A stretch of 37,466 nucleotides of DNA from Rivularia sp. T60_A2020_040 (GTDB lineage: Bacteria; Cyanobacteriota; Cyanobacteriia; Cyanobacteriales; Nostocaceae). The notes beneath the pieces are model-generated. The model worked only from the letters and a program-made list of their open reading frames with translations, was not told where the DNA came from and did no database searches. A program made the translations under genes and the position numbers. How positions within the stretch are numbered: the first letter of the stretch is position 1; the number at the start of each line of letters is the position of its first letter. The stretch lies in assembly GCA_015272215.1 (NCBI GenBank), contig JACYMD010000039.1:1-37466 (forward strand). Direction: 5' to 3'. Below are positions 15,936-23,133 of this stretch, piece after piece.

Positions 15936-16424
15936 TTACCAGTCATCGTCTAAATTGCGTTTATTGATAGGACGCATCGCTTCTCTACCTAGAAGAAACA
16001 TTCCAGTAACACCCAAACAAACAAACCAAATATACTCACCCCAATATCTAGCAATTTGTTCAGTTGGACTCATTTGTGGATGTAACGTAGTTAAGAAAAG
16101 CGCTAAAACTAGTATAGCTAAAGAACTGAATCCGACAAAACTTAAAGCAATCCGCATCCGAAAAGGACGCAATTCCCAATCGTTAATTTTATTAAAGTCT
16201 ATTTCTGCTAATTCTTCGAGTGAATCTTCTGCAATATCGTTGGCATCTTGCAAGTTTTCACTTAACTTTGGCGGTAAAATTGGTACTATTGCTGCAACAG
16301 TTGGACGGCGCAAAAAAGCTTCGGCATTTCGCAATATTTTAAAAGGTTTGCGAGGAGAATCTAGCGTTTCTAATTCTAATTCTTCGGTAGTTTTTTCAAT
16401 CGGGACTTCGCGTTCAAAATCCAT
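15936..16424 (-). CDS. Two-transmembrane hypothetical protein
   Basis: 162 residues, not recognised by name. The acidic N-terminus (about 1-30) is followed by a basic/hydrophobic region (ILRNAEAFLRRPTVAAIVPILPPK). Two membrane helices lie at about 92-113 (ALSFVGFSSLAILVLALFLTTL) and 126-146 (YIWFVCLGVTGMFLLGREAM), joined by a short loop, with a short basic tail after the second. It should be a small plasma- or thylakoid-membrane protein. The ATG at 16424 has no obvious ribosome binding site. A long opposite-strand frame over the same bases is treated as a shadow, because the membrane-helix pattern belongs to this strand. Similar proteins are common in filamentous cyanobacteria and uncharacterised. 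Confidence 0.75.
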   Translation of the reverse strand: MDFEREVPIEKTTEELELETLDSPRKPFKILRNAEAFLRRPTVAAIVPILPPKLSENLQDANDIAEDSLEELAEIDFNKINDWELRPFRMRIALSFVGFSSLAILVLALFLTTLHPQMSPTEQIARYWGEYIWFVCLGVTGMFLLGREAMRPINKRNLDDDW

Positions 16425-16519
16425 ATTTAGCCTCGTTGAAAAATTATCGCCTTGCTAATTCTATTTTTAGCTCATTTTGCTAAAAGTTGTCGGGATAAAT
16501 GTAATCAATATCAATAGAA

Positions 16520-16576
16520 TTTTGGATTTTAGATACTTCGGCAAGCTCAGCACAACTTTTAGATTTTGGATTATAA
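16520..16576 (+). repeat. STRR (GATTTTG/GATTTTA) interrupted by a second repeat
   Basis: Two short tracts of TTTTGGATTTTAGAT type flank a 25-bp GC-richer insert containing CTTCGGCAAGCTCAGCAC. This looks like one repeat inserted into another. It lies in the 240-bp gap between two minus-strand genes. Confidence 0.7.
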
Positions 16577-16610
16577 AATTGGTGACACATAAAAATACAC
16601 AGATAAATAA

Positions 16611-16641
16611 TGTAGAGACGTTGCCGGGCGTAACGTCTCCC
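16611..16641 (+). repeat. Dispersed palindromic repeat family C, copy 1
   Basis: TGTAGAGACGTTGCCGGGCG followed by TAACGTCTC: an imperfect hairpin with GAGACGT arms. The same element is present inverted at 18390-18421. It sits just after the peroxiredoxin stop codon in the intergenic strip. Confidence 0.75.
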
Positions 16642-16665
16642 AATATTTTGATTTGTATGGAATAA

Positions 16666-17235
16666 TTAAGAAGAAATAGTTTGCTGTAAATCCTTAAGTC
16701 GTGCCATTACTTCTTGAGAATGAACGATTGGATTAACTTTGACAAAAGTTTCTCGTAAAATACCTTTTGGGTCAATAATAAAACTGTGACGCATGGAAAT
16801 AAAGCTCATCCAAGAACCGTAAGCTTTACTTACTGCACCAGTTGTATCGGCTAATAAGGGAAATTTTAAACCTTCAGAATCGCAAAATTCGGCGTGAGAA
16901 TCTATATCATCGGCACTGACACCGATAATTTCAGTATTTTGTTCTAAGTATTTTGGCAAATCTTCTTGAAAACGACGTGCTTCGATAGTGCAACCGGGTG
17001 TAAAATCCTTGGGATAAAAATAAAGTACTACCCATTTACCACGATAGTCAGAAAGGGAAATTTCTCCGTCTCCGGTGTTAGTAGGTAAAGTAAATTCTGG
17101 TGCAGGTTGATTGACTGAGGGAAGCGTACCACCCATTGCATTGGCAACAGGAGTAAAATTCAACCACCCTAAGAATACAAAGTAAGTGGCAAATAATATA
17201 TTTAAAAAATTGCGAAAAAAATTGCGACGGTTCAT
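16666..17235 (-). CDS. prxQ: Peroxiredoxin, PrxQ/BCP type, membrane-anchored or exported
   Basis: 189 residues. A hydrophobic N-terminus (about 10-34, ending VANAMG) acts as a signal or anchor, so the enzyme probably works in the thylakoid lumen or periplasm, or on the membrane. The thioredoxin-like AhpC/TSA domain starts at NQPAPEFTLP. The peroxidatic site is DFTPGCTIEARRF with Cys82. The usual PrxQ resolving cysteine five residues later is replaced (Arg87). The only other core cysteine is Cys118 (HAEFCDSEGLKFPLL), which may act as an alternative resolving residue, or the enzyme may be one-Cys. It reduces hydroperoxides using thioredoxin or another thiol donor. SipA lies upstream on the same strand, about 100 bp away. 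Confidence 0.9.
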   Translation of the reverse strand: MNRRNFFRNFLNILFATYFVFLGWLNFTPVANAMGGTLPSVNQPAPEFTLPTNTGDGEISLSDYRGKWVVLYFYPKDFTPGCTIEARRFQEDLPKYLEQNTEIIGVSADDIDSHAEFCDSEGLKFPLLADTTGAVSKAYGSWMSFISMRHSFIIDPKGILRETFVKVNPIVHSQEVMARLKDLQQTISS

Positions 17236-17331
17236 TTTTTGTGCAGAGTACGAATAACTACTTTAAATAAGTTTACAATTACTCGTACAGCAGTTGCACT
17301 TATATTTGGTGAGTTTGATTAAAAAGTCGTG

Positions 17332-17586
17332 CTAAGAAACTTCAGTAGATGATTCTGATTGAGTATGAGTTTCAGTGGATTCTATATACTGACTATCCAA
17401 GAGAAACGAACCGTTAGCGAAGCGGATACCCCAGTATCCTCCGGGACGACGGTCAAGAACGATACCTTCTTCCCCTATATGTATTATATCGGGAGGACGG
17501 AGCATCGGCATGGGTTCAGCAGTTTTGATATAAGGTGGTAGGGCAACTACGCGGACTTTACTACCAATAGTGAATTCTTTAGACAT
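17332..17586 (-). CDS. sipA: Regulatory protein SipA (NblS-interacting, DUF3148)
   Basis: 84 residues, matching SipA. The conserved run KVRVVALPPYIKTAEPMPML is followed by RPPDIIHIGEEGIVLDRRPG and WGIRFANGSFLLDSQYIE. SipA is a small SH3-like cytoplasmic protein that binds the ATPase domain of the essential histidine kinase NblS (Hik33) and modulates its light- and stress-responsive signalling. The last 15 or so residues are a Ser/Thr/Glu-rich, probably disordered tail beyond the conserved core. NblS is not in the window. The ATG at 17586 is a sound start because the family core begins within a few residues. Confidence 0.92.
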   Translation of the reverse strand: MSKEFTIGSKVRVVALPPYIKTAEPMPMLRPPDIIHIGEEGIVLDRRPGGYWGIRFANGSFLLDSQYIESTETHTQSESSTEVS

Positions 17587-17627
17587 AATAGGGAGTTGGG
17601 AATTAAAACCTTTATTTTTCCTTCGGT

Positions 17628-17692
17628 GAGAAGTCGGGTTTTGATAAAGCTTGTCTGAGATTACAGATATTTATCCTAAAAATCCGACTTCT
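17628..17692. repeat. Dispersed palindromic repeat family B, copy 2
   Basis: GAGAAGTCGGGTTTTGATAA at one end and AAAAATCCGACTTCTTT at the other, about 65 bp overall, matching the elements at 6118-6184 and 29513-29575. It lies about 40 bp upstream of the sipA start, so it may be transcribed in the leader or affect the sipA promoter. Confidence 0.8.
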
Positions 17693-17745
17693 TTAAATGT
17701 AATACTCTAGTTTGAAAATCGGAAGTAGTAATTCTGCTCCCGTTA

Positions 17746-17793
17746 AGTACTTAAGCCTTGATTATTTATATAATTACTACTCAGTTATATTAC
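17746..17793 (+). repeat. Dispersed repeat family A, copy 2 (diverged)
   Basis: AGTACTTAAGCCTTGATTATTTATATAATTACTACTCAGTTAT in outline. It aligns to 581-630 and to the reverse complement of 32303-32352 with several substitutions. It lies between the divergent sipA and HTH-protein genes. Confidence 0.65.
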
Positions 17794-18001
17794 TTTTCCC
17801 TATTACCCCCAACCGCCCAACCTTGCCTAGAAGAAATGTCTAATTAATCAAGGCACGGGTTACTTATTGAGTTTATTCTCAAAAATATTTTGACCTATAA
17901 GCCTTGTCAAACTAGCTTTTGAGTTGGAGTATGCTTTCAAAATTCACCTTGGGGTTTTATAGTACGGAAAAAGTAGTAAAACAATCAGATTATTTTTGTT
18001 T

Positions 18002-18328
18002 ATGATTTTTGATAGCTTATATCTTGTTTACGGATTGCTAAGTGTTATTTTAATTTTAGGTGTAATAATTGCCTGTTTACGTTTTTTGTTTGCGACAATT
18101 TATGCTACTGGAAATTCTAAAGATACAGTGCTTTTAGATTTAATGGAACGGGCAGGTATCTCTAACTGGCTTAGTTTACAGCAAAAATCGGGTGTCAGCA
18201 GTACTGTGATTTGGATGTTGCGCGATGGACAAGGGGATTCAGTTAAATTACGTGAATTAGCTGATATCGCAAAGACTCTTTTATTACCTTTACGAGTTTT
18301 TTTAGAAAAGCTGGATTTGATTGAGTGA
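18002..18328 (+). CDS. Membrane-anchored small HTH (XRE-like) protein
   Basis: 108 residues from the ATG at 18002; a TTG two codons earlier is less likely. A single strong membrane helix at the N-terminus (about 6-32, LVYGLLSVILILGVIIACLRFLF) is followed by a short linker. A compact helical domain comes next (about 46-105: MERAGISNWLSLQQKSGVSSTVIWMLRDGQ, then LRELADIAKTLLLPLRVFLEKLDLI). The spacing (SLQQKSGVSSTVIWMLRDG) resembles the helix-turn-helix of Cro/C1-type proteins. The fusion would place a DNA-binding-like domain on the cytoplasmic face of a membrane. Similar cyanobacterial proteins are annotated as hypothetical, and no target is suggested by the context. Confidence 0.7.
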   Translation: MIFDSLYLVYGLLSVILILGVIIACLRFLFATIYATGNSKDTVLLDLMERAGISNWLSLQQKSGVSSTVIWMLRDGQGDSVKLRELADIAKTLLLPLRVFLEKLDLIE

Positions 18329-18389
18329 AGGATATGGGGAGATGAACAGAAGGGGTAGTTAATTTTGGCATTGGTGATTTGAGATTGTT

Positions 18390-18421
18390 TGAGACGTAAC
18401 GCCCGGCTACGTCTCTACAAT
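18390..18421 (-). repeat. Dispersed palindromic repeat family C, copy 2
   Basis: Reverse complement TTGTAGAGACGTAGCCGGGC followed by GTTACGTCTC, nearly identical to 16611-16641. It lies between the convergent ends of the HTH-protein and cbiX genes, so the hairpin may also help terminate transcription. Confidence 0.75.
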
Positions 18422-18440
18422 TCTGGTCTTAAATAATGTT

Positions 18441-19466
18441 CTATGGTGCTTGCCAGATTTTTTGATGGTAGTTATTGATATCTGCGTAGGGGTCTACGGG
18501 TGGGTGTGAATGGTCGTGATCATGGTGGTCGTGGTGATGATGGTGGTCGTGATCATGTCCGTGTCCGTGATTATCTGATACAGCGGCTAAGCGGAATTTA
18601 CACATTTCACAATTCATCTTCACTTCACCGAGTTGAGTTTCAATTTCTCGCTCTCGCAGTATCGTCAATAATTCTGGTTGCAAACCGATTTCTGGTAAAG
18701 CAGTAATGGAAATATCTGGATATTGCTCTTGCTGTTGGGCTGTAATGTTAAAGATTTTTTTCACCAATGTACCCATAAACAAAAAGTATGGTAATACAAT
18801 GATGCGTTTCGGTTGATATAAACGAGCGCGTTGAAAGCCTTCTTCTAATCTGGGGTGGGTAATGCCGATAAAGCAGGTTTCAACGGTGGAATAACCGCTA
18901 CCTTCCCAGAGAATTCGAGCTAATTTAAATATATCGCCATTCGCGTCGGGGTCACTTGAACCTCTACCAACAAACAACAGTACAGTATCTTGACGGGAAA
19001 TTTGTTGGGGATTGTGTTCGGGTTTATCGAGTTGGGCTAGGCGCGCGCGCCACAGTTCGATTAGTAGGGGTGTAATTCCGAAGTGTCTTCCATAGTGGAA
19101 TTTTAATTCGGGATATCTAACTCTAGCGCGGTCTAATTCGTTGGTAACGTCAAATTTATTATGTCGTGCAGCAAATAGTAAAATTGGTAATGCAGAAAGT
19201 TCTGTGTAACCGTTTTTGACACATTCATCCACACCTTCTTGAATTGTGGGACCAGTTAGTTCCAAAAAACAAGGTAATACTGGACGAGAATAGTCTAAAG
19301 CTTGGTAAGCGCTAGCAAAATCTAACAAAGCCTGCTTTCCTTGTTCGTCTCTGGTACCATGTCCAATCATCAACAAAGGACGCTTCATTGGTAAAGGAGG
19401 TAATTGCAGTTTTTGCAGATTCGGGTATTGCAGTTGCTTCAAATTTGAGTTATCGATAATTTGCAT
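18441..19466 (-). CDS. cbiX: Sirohydrochlorin cobalt/iron chelatase CbiX
   Basis: 341 residues from the ATG at 19466. It inserts a metal (Co2+ for cobalamin; possibly Fe2+ for siroheme) into sirohydrochlorin. Two CbiX-type chelatase repeats are visible. The first starts [15 protein letters not shown] with a later [15 protein letters not shown]; the second starts [17 protein letters not shown] with [14 protein letters not shown]. The C-terminal tail carries M-x-C-x-x-C (Met284, Cys286, Cys289), the Fe-S motif known in Bacillus CbiX, followed by a stretch at about 300-321 made almost wholly of His, Asp and Gly, probably for metal handling. I chose the ATG at 19466 because AGGAAAGGGG precedes it; the longer frame would run into the riboswitch. 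The upstream cobalamin riboswitch supports a role in cobalamin synthesis. Confidence 0.93.
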   Translation of the reverse strand: MQIIDNSNLKQLQYPNLQKLQLPPLPMKRPLLMIGHGTRDEQGKQALLDFASAYQALDYSRPVLPCFLELTGPTIQEGVDECVKNGYTELSALPILLFAARHNKFDVTNELDRARVRYPELKFHYGRHFGITPLLIELWRARLAQLDKPEHNPQQISRQDTVLLFVGRGSSDPDANGDIFKLARILWEGSGYSTVETCFIGITHPRLEEGFQRARLYQPKRIIVLPYFLFMGTLVKKIFNITAQQQEQYPDISITALPEIGLQPELLTILREREIETQLGEVKMNCEMCKFRLAAVSDNHGHGHDHDHHHHHDHHDHDHSHPPVDPYADINNYHQKIWQAP

Positions 19467-19481
19467 TATTTTATTTGCCCC

Positions 19482-19502
19482 TTTCCTGTGCGACGCAGGA
19501 AA
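19482..19502 (-). promoter_or_regulatory. Hairpin overlapping the cbiX Shine-Dalgarno sequence
   Basis: On the minus strand TTTCCTG pairs perfectly with CAGGAAA across a 7-nt loop. The 3' arm overlaps the purine-rich AGGAAAGGGG in front of the cbiX start. It lies between the riboswitch core and the start codon, as expected of an expression platform that hides the ribosome binding site. Structure read by eye; switching is inferred. Confidence 0.6.
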
Positions 19503-19514
19503 TAGAGTGAGCGA

Positions 19515-19690
19515 GCAACAAATAGATAGGTATTCTGGCTCAAACAATTTTGGATTTTGGATTGCGGATTTTGGATTATTGTCAATTCTTAATCTAAAAT
19601 CTAAAATCTAAAATCTAAAATCTTTTTACAGCTGCGGCACAGCCCCGGAATTGCACCGGAGTTTCCCTAATCTGTTACAGTTCACGTTTG
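19515..19690 (-). ncRNA. Cobalamin riboswitch upstream of cbiX
   Basis: Read on the minus strand, the B12-box region is very clear: AGGGAAACTCCGGTGCAATT, then CCGGGGCTGTGCCGCAGCTGT (about 19630-19675). The conserved 3' partner GAGCCAGAATACCTATCT follows (about 19522-19541), replacing the consensus GAGTCAGGATACCTGCC. The two are separated by an AT-rich peripheral arm made of GATTTTA heptads. Cobalamin-bound aptamers typically repress translation of the downstream gene. Here the Shine-Dalgarno hairpin at 19482-19502 and cbiX follow directly. Outer boundaries are approximate. Confidence 0.9.
19546..19623 (-). repeat. STRR inside the cobalamin riboswitch
   Basis: On the plus strand, TTTTGGATTTTGGATTGCGG-type units are followed, after a short spacer, by about four copies of TCTAAAA. 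The two halves are complementary (GATTTTG/GATTTTA versus TCTAAAA). The insert could therefore fold into a long helix extending a peripheral stem of the aptamer. Confidence 0.8.
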
Positions 19691-19761
19691 CTCAGTTATC
19701 TTAGCGGAATTTGTAGCATTTGCGAAATCCAGGGGAAGGGGATGGGGGTGGAAGTTAGGAG

Positions 19762-21024
19762 TTAAGAGTTAGGAGTTAAGAATTGATAATTGTTTACCGA
19801 ACGATAATTCGGAAATATTTTGCTAAGTTTGGCTTGCTCTAAATTCATATGACTTTGTAAAACGGTGCCAATTACGTCTCTAAAATCAGTGGTAACGGCT
19901 AAATCTCTTCCTTCATATAGTTGATTTTTGGATAAGCCGGGGAAGGTACCGTAAACTTGACCGCCGCGAATGTTACCACCTAATAACCACATCACGTTAC
20001 CATGTCCGTGGTCGGTGCCACCGTTACCATTTTCTTTGACTGTCCGACCAAATTCGGATATTACGACTACATTAGTATTTTTATATATTTCACCTAATTC
20101 TTTTTGTAAAGTTGCTAAACCGTCACCCAATCCTTGTAAGCGCTGGGCTAATTGTCCTTTTGAATTGCCTTGATTGATGTGGGTATCCCAACCACCTAAA
20201 GCGATAAATGCCAGTTCAATTCTGGAATCGCTTACCATTAATCTTGCTAGACGTTGAGCATCTTTGGCGAAACCTTTGGGTAGAGGTGCACCGTTATTCG
20301 CCATTTGCATTTCCACATCTGATTCCATTAAGGCTTCACGAGCTTGACGTGCTTCGCGATATGTCTTACTCAAAGCATCGTTACCGCTGTATAATTTGTC
20401 GAATGCTGTGATTAATTCTGGATTATCTATCGGTAAACGTTGAGTAATTTTGCTACCAGTAGGAATGGTTGCCACAGGAGCATTTCCAGCTAAAATCCGG
20501 GGAATATCATAACCGACGTTTACAGCTTGGATAGGATTATTTTCTACAGTCATTAAACCTAAAAGACGATTCATCCAACCATCTCTAGTATTTTTAGTTC
20601 CTGGAGTACCAGTTTCCATGTATTCTTGAGCGTCAAAATGGGAACGGGTAGATTCTGAAGAGCCGCAAGCGTGAACGAATGCCAAGTTTTTTTGCTTCCA
20701 CAAAGGCATTAAAGCTGCAAGACTCGGATGCAGTCCAAATTTTCCATCTAAATCTAATACACCACCTGGTTTATCCGGTTGGGGAATAGCAATTCTCTGT
20801 CTGGCTTGATAATAAGCGGTTTCGGTATAGGGTACTACTACACTGAGTCCATCAACTGCACCACGCAGAAAAATCACTATCAAGCGTTTCGAGTTAGGAT
20901 TCGCAGCCATACTTCTACTAATCCAAGCATTATTTGCGATCGCCCGCAATGCTGGCGCGTTTATCGCAATTAAACTTGAAGCAGAGAAAATTCCGGCTTG
21001 TTGGATGAATTTACGACGTTTCAT
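19762..21024 (-). CDS. DUF1501 protein with twin-arginine signal
   Basis: 420 residues. The N-terminus MKRRKFIQQAGIFSASSLIA is a twin-arginine (Tat) signal peptide, predicting export of a folded protein. The body matches DUF1501: RLIVIFLRGAVDGLSVVVPY after the signal, GLHPSLAALMPLWKQKNLAFVH, an HFDAQEYMETG segment, ALGGWDTHINQG, VVISEFGRTVKENGNGGTDH with GHGNVMWLLGG, and a C-terminal TTDFRDV. The family resembles alkaline-phosphatase/sulfatase-like hydrolases, with Asp/His residues in the DGLS, GWDTH and TDHG motifs as candidate metal ligands, but activity is not established. It lies downstream of a DUF1800 gene on the same strand. These two families commonly occur together, so they probably work as a pair outside the cytoplasm. 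Confidence 0.92.
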   Translation of the reverse strand: MKRRKFIQQAGIFSASSLIAINAPALRAIANNAWISRSMAANPNSKRLIVIFLRGAVDGLSVVVPYTETAYYQARQRIAIPQPDKPGGVLDLDGKFGLHPSLAALMPLWKQKNLAFVHACGSSESTRSHFDAQEYMETGTPGTKNTRDGWMNRLLGLMTVENNPIQAVNVGYDIPRILAGNAPVATIPTGSKITQRLPIDNPELITAFDKLYSGNDALSKTYREARQAREALMESDVEMQMANNGAPLPKGFAKDAQRLARLMVSDSRIELAFIALGGWDTHINQGNSKGQLAQRLQGLGDGLATLQKELGEIYKNTNVVVISEFGRTVKENGNGGTDHGHGNVMWLLGGNIRGGQVYGTFPGLSKNQLYEGRDLAVTTDFRDVIGTVLQSHMNLEQAKLSKIFPNYRSVNNYQFLTPNS

Positions 21025-21029
21025 TTAGG

Positions 21030-21125
21030 AGTTAGTTGATAGTTTTTGGTGGTTAGTTGTTGGTGGTTAGTTGTTGGTGGTTAGTTGATGGTTGATGGTT
21101 GATAGTTTTTGGTGGTTAGTTGTTA
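21030..21125 (-). repeat. Degenerate tandem repeat (GGTTAGTTGTTGGT type)
   Basis: About 95 bp of repeated TGGTTAGTTGTTGG and GTTGATGGTTGATG units, directly upstream of the DUF1501 start codon. Any promoter or ribosome binding site for that gene must lie within or beyond it. Confidence 0.8.
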
Positions 21126-21153
21126 AGCTGTCGCACATTTAATTTATATTTTT

Positions 21154-21226
21154 CTAGCGGGCAGGCTTGCCCTCGAACCCTTCACTTCGTTCAAGGGTAA
21201 ACTCCGTGAAGGGATGCCCGCACTAC
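21154..21226. repeat. Palindromic intergenic element
   Basis: Inverted ends CTAGCGGGCA and TGCCCGCACTA enclose an inner inverted repeat (CCCTTCAC and GTGAAGGG). It is GC-richer than its surroundings and sits between the DUF1800 stop and the DUF1501 start. A small mobile hairpin element is likely; it could reduce read-through between the two genes. Confidence 0.7.
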
Positions 21227-21289
21227 AAGATTTTAATAAAATTTCAATATACAAATTAAACGCTTTTTAGCTTATTACACCTTAAACCT

Positions 21290-22963
21290 TTATCTATACA
21301 TAAATTCTGGACTACCCAAGATAATAACGTCCCGTTGTCTTGGAGAAATGCTTTTTAATACTTCTTGAGTTTTGGGAGAAAGGTTGTTACCAAGGGTGTT
21401 TGTTAATTCGGTGTCATCAATTGCTGCATTCGTTTTTGAGGGTTGGTTTTTACTGTTTCGCTTTAATCCTCCTGTACCGATTGTGGTGGCAAAACTTAAG
21501 CGCCAGTTGATACCGTTGGGATTTAACCAAGCTTCTTGGGTGTTTTTATATCCATCTGGGCTGGGATTCCCATATAAGGGCATTCCCATTCGATGTAATA
21601 TGCTGTTGATTCTCGCGAAATCTTCTATGGGGGTATCGGTGGCTCGCAGGCTGGATATTACGTATTGATAAGGTGTTTTAAATTTTGTGTTGTAATATTT
21701 TGTATCCCAAAATTCTGGACTTTCAAACAGGGTTGTTAATACAGCGCGGATGTCGCCGTCGGTTGTTAAAAAGCGCTTTGCTAATTTGTCTACCAAAGAT
21801 TTTGGTGGTCTATCTACGACAAAATACTGAGCTATTTTGTAGCTAATATGACGTGCTGTTGCCGGATGCTTTGCCAGGATATCTAGGGCTTGTTCTCCTT
21901 CTGCGATGCCACTCCCTGGAATTTGTTGACCTAAGAAAATTTTATCGGTGGAGTCGTGACGCTGGGAATTAAAGTAAAAATCGTAACCATCTTCTAATTT
22001 TTGACCTGGACTACGAAAACCCCAACCAGTAAAAATTTTGGCTAAGGTAATTACGTCTTCTTGAGTGTAACCACCATCAACACCCAAAGTATGAAGTTCC
22101 ATTAATTCGCGGGCGTAGTTTTCGTTTAAACCTTTAAATCTACCTTTGGGACGATTGTTCGGGGCGGTATTTTGCCAGTTATCCAAGTAAAATAACATTG
22201 CCGGATGACGAGCGGTGGCACCTAATAAATCGCGAAATTTCCCCAAAATATGAGGTCTAATTGCTTGTTCTTCGTAAGCACCTACCCATAAACTAGTTTG
22301 TCCTTTATCTTGATATACGTTGAAATGGTTATACCAAAAATCTACCATTATTTCTTGTAATTGGCGGTTGCTCTGTGTCGCTCGCAGCAATCGCGCTTTG
22401 ATGGCTTCTTGGGCGATTAATCGTTGTTTTTTCAGCCTTTCTTTCCTGATTTCCGGGGTGGGTTTTGGTAGGCGATTCACGCTGTATTGAGAATATAATT
22501 GTGCGGGAGTTAAACCTAGAGTTTGCAGTTGAGAAAGTTGATTTTCTAAGTTTTGTGATTCAGGTATTGATTCAGGTGTCAACTGCTGTTGGATATATTT
22601 TTCGATGCCAATTTTTTTGATTTTTTCAATATCACCGGGAGTAGCACCGAAGCTGAGACGGTTAATTACGTGAATTACTTTTGAACTTTGATTTAAACTT
22701 TGAATTTGGGGTTGAGCCTGGGAAATACTCCTATCTCCATCTAAAACGACCAATATCTCCTTACTTCTTTCCTCTGAGTTCTCTGTGCCTCTGCGGTTTT
22801 TACTTCCGTAATCTTCTACCCAGAAGGGATTACTTTCCTGATTTAAATTATTTATATTATCTATAGTAGATTGATTTGCAGAAATTGCATTACAGCTTGA
22901 GTTAGTTAAGCTAACTGCGAGAAAAACAGCGATGATCCAACTTTTTAGATTATTGACGTTCAT
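21290..22963 (-). CDS. DUF1800 protein
   Basis: 557 residues. A hydrophobic N-terminal segment (about 8-25, SWIIAVFLAVSLTNSSCNAIS) suggests export, with a possible but atypical lipoprotein cysteine. The DUF1800 body begins HVINRLSFGATPGDIEKIKKIG (about 94-115). It continues with IMVDFWYNHFNVY, the conserved NENYARELMELHTLGVDGGYTQEDV, LAKIFTGWGF, and the C-terminal SILHRMGMPLYGNPSPDGYKN and SPEFMYR. Function is unknown; it pairs with the DUF1501 gene 265 bp downstream. Residues about 54-67 (RRGTENSEERSKE) are encoded by a dispersed repeat at 22763-22802, between the signal region and the conserved domain, and are probably not ancestral. Confidence 0.9.
   Translation of the reverse strand: MNVNNLKSWIIAVFLAVSLTNSSCNAISANQSTIDNINNLNQESNPFWVEDYGSKNRRGTENSEERSKEILVVLDGDRSISQAQPQIQSLNQSSKVIHVINRLSFGATPGDIEKIKKIGIEKYIQQQLTPESIPESQNLENQLSQLQTLGLTPAQLYSQYSVNRLPKPTPEIRKERLKKQRLIAQEAIKARLLRATQSNRQLQEIMVDFWYNHFNVYQDKGQTSLWVGAYEEQAIRPHILGKFRDLLGATARHPAMLFYLDNWQNTAPNNRPKGRFKGLNENYARELMELHTLGVDGGYTQEDVITLAKIFTGWGFRSPGQKLEDGYDFYFNSQRHDSTDKIFLGQQIPGSGIAEGEQALDILAKHPATARHISYKIAQYFVVDRPPKSLVDKLAKRFLTTDGDIRAVLTTLFESPEFWDTKYYNTKFKTPYQYVISSLRATDTPIEDFARINSILHRMGMPLYGNPSPDGYKNTQEAWLNPNGINWRLSFATTIGTGGLKRNSKNQPSKTNAAIDDTELTNTLGNNLSPKTQEVLKSISPRQRDVIILGSPEFMYR
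22763..22802 (-). repeat. Dispersed repeat family D inside the DUF1800 reading frame
   Basis: On the minus strand: AAACCGCAGAGGCACAGAGA followed by ACTCAGAGGAAAGAAGT. Related copies are at 34996-35042 (end of ppsA) and 24458-24502 (decayed, intergenic). It is inserted in frame and translated. Confidence 0.85.
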
Positions 22964-23133
22964 AAGCCAAAAAATAGAGCTTGGACATCTGTTAATGTTT
23001 TAGACCATTGGTGCATATCATATTATCTATTTTTCAAAAAATATTTTTATTTAAAATTAGTAGAAAATCAAGGTGGACAAGATTATTGATCATATTATCC
23101 ACCTCGAATGCAAAAACCAATAGAACTATTGAT

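Noticed and set aside
15931-16458. 175-codon plus-strand frame opposite the two-TM protein
   Set aside because: It lacks any recognisable domain and has a Ser/Lys-rich composition typical of antisense frames. The opposite strand shows clean membrane helices and a plausible start.
19467-19547. N-terminal extension of cbiX by 27 codons
   Set aside because: The extension overlaps the riboswitch and the Shine-Dalgarno hairpin, and the CbiX family core starts well inside the shorter form.
21372-21668. 98-codon plus-strand frame
   Set aside because: It is antisense to the conserved C-terminal part of the DUF1800 protein, with no start signal or domain of its own.
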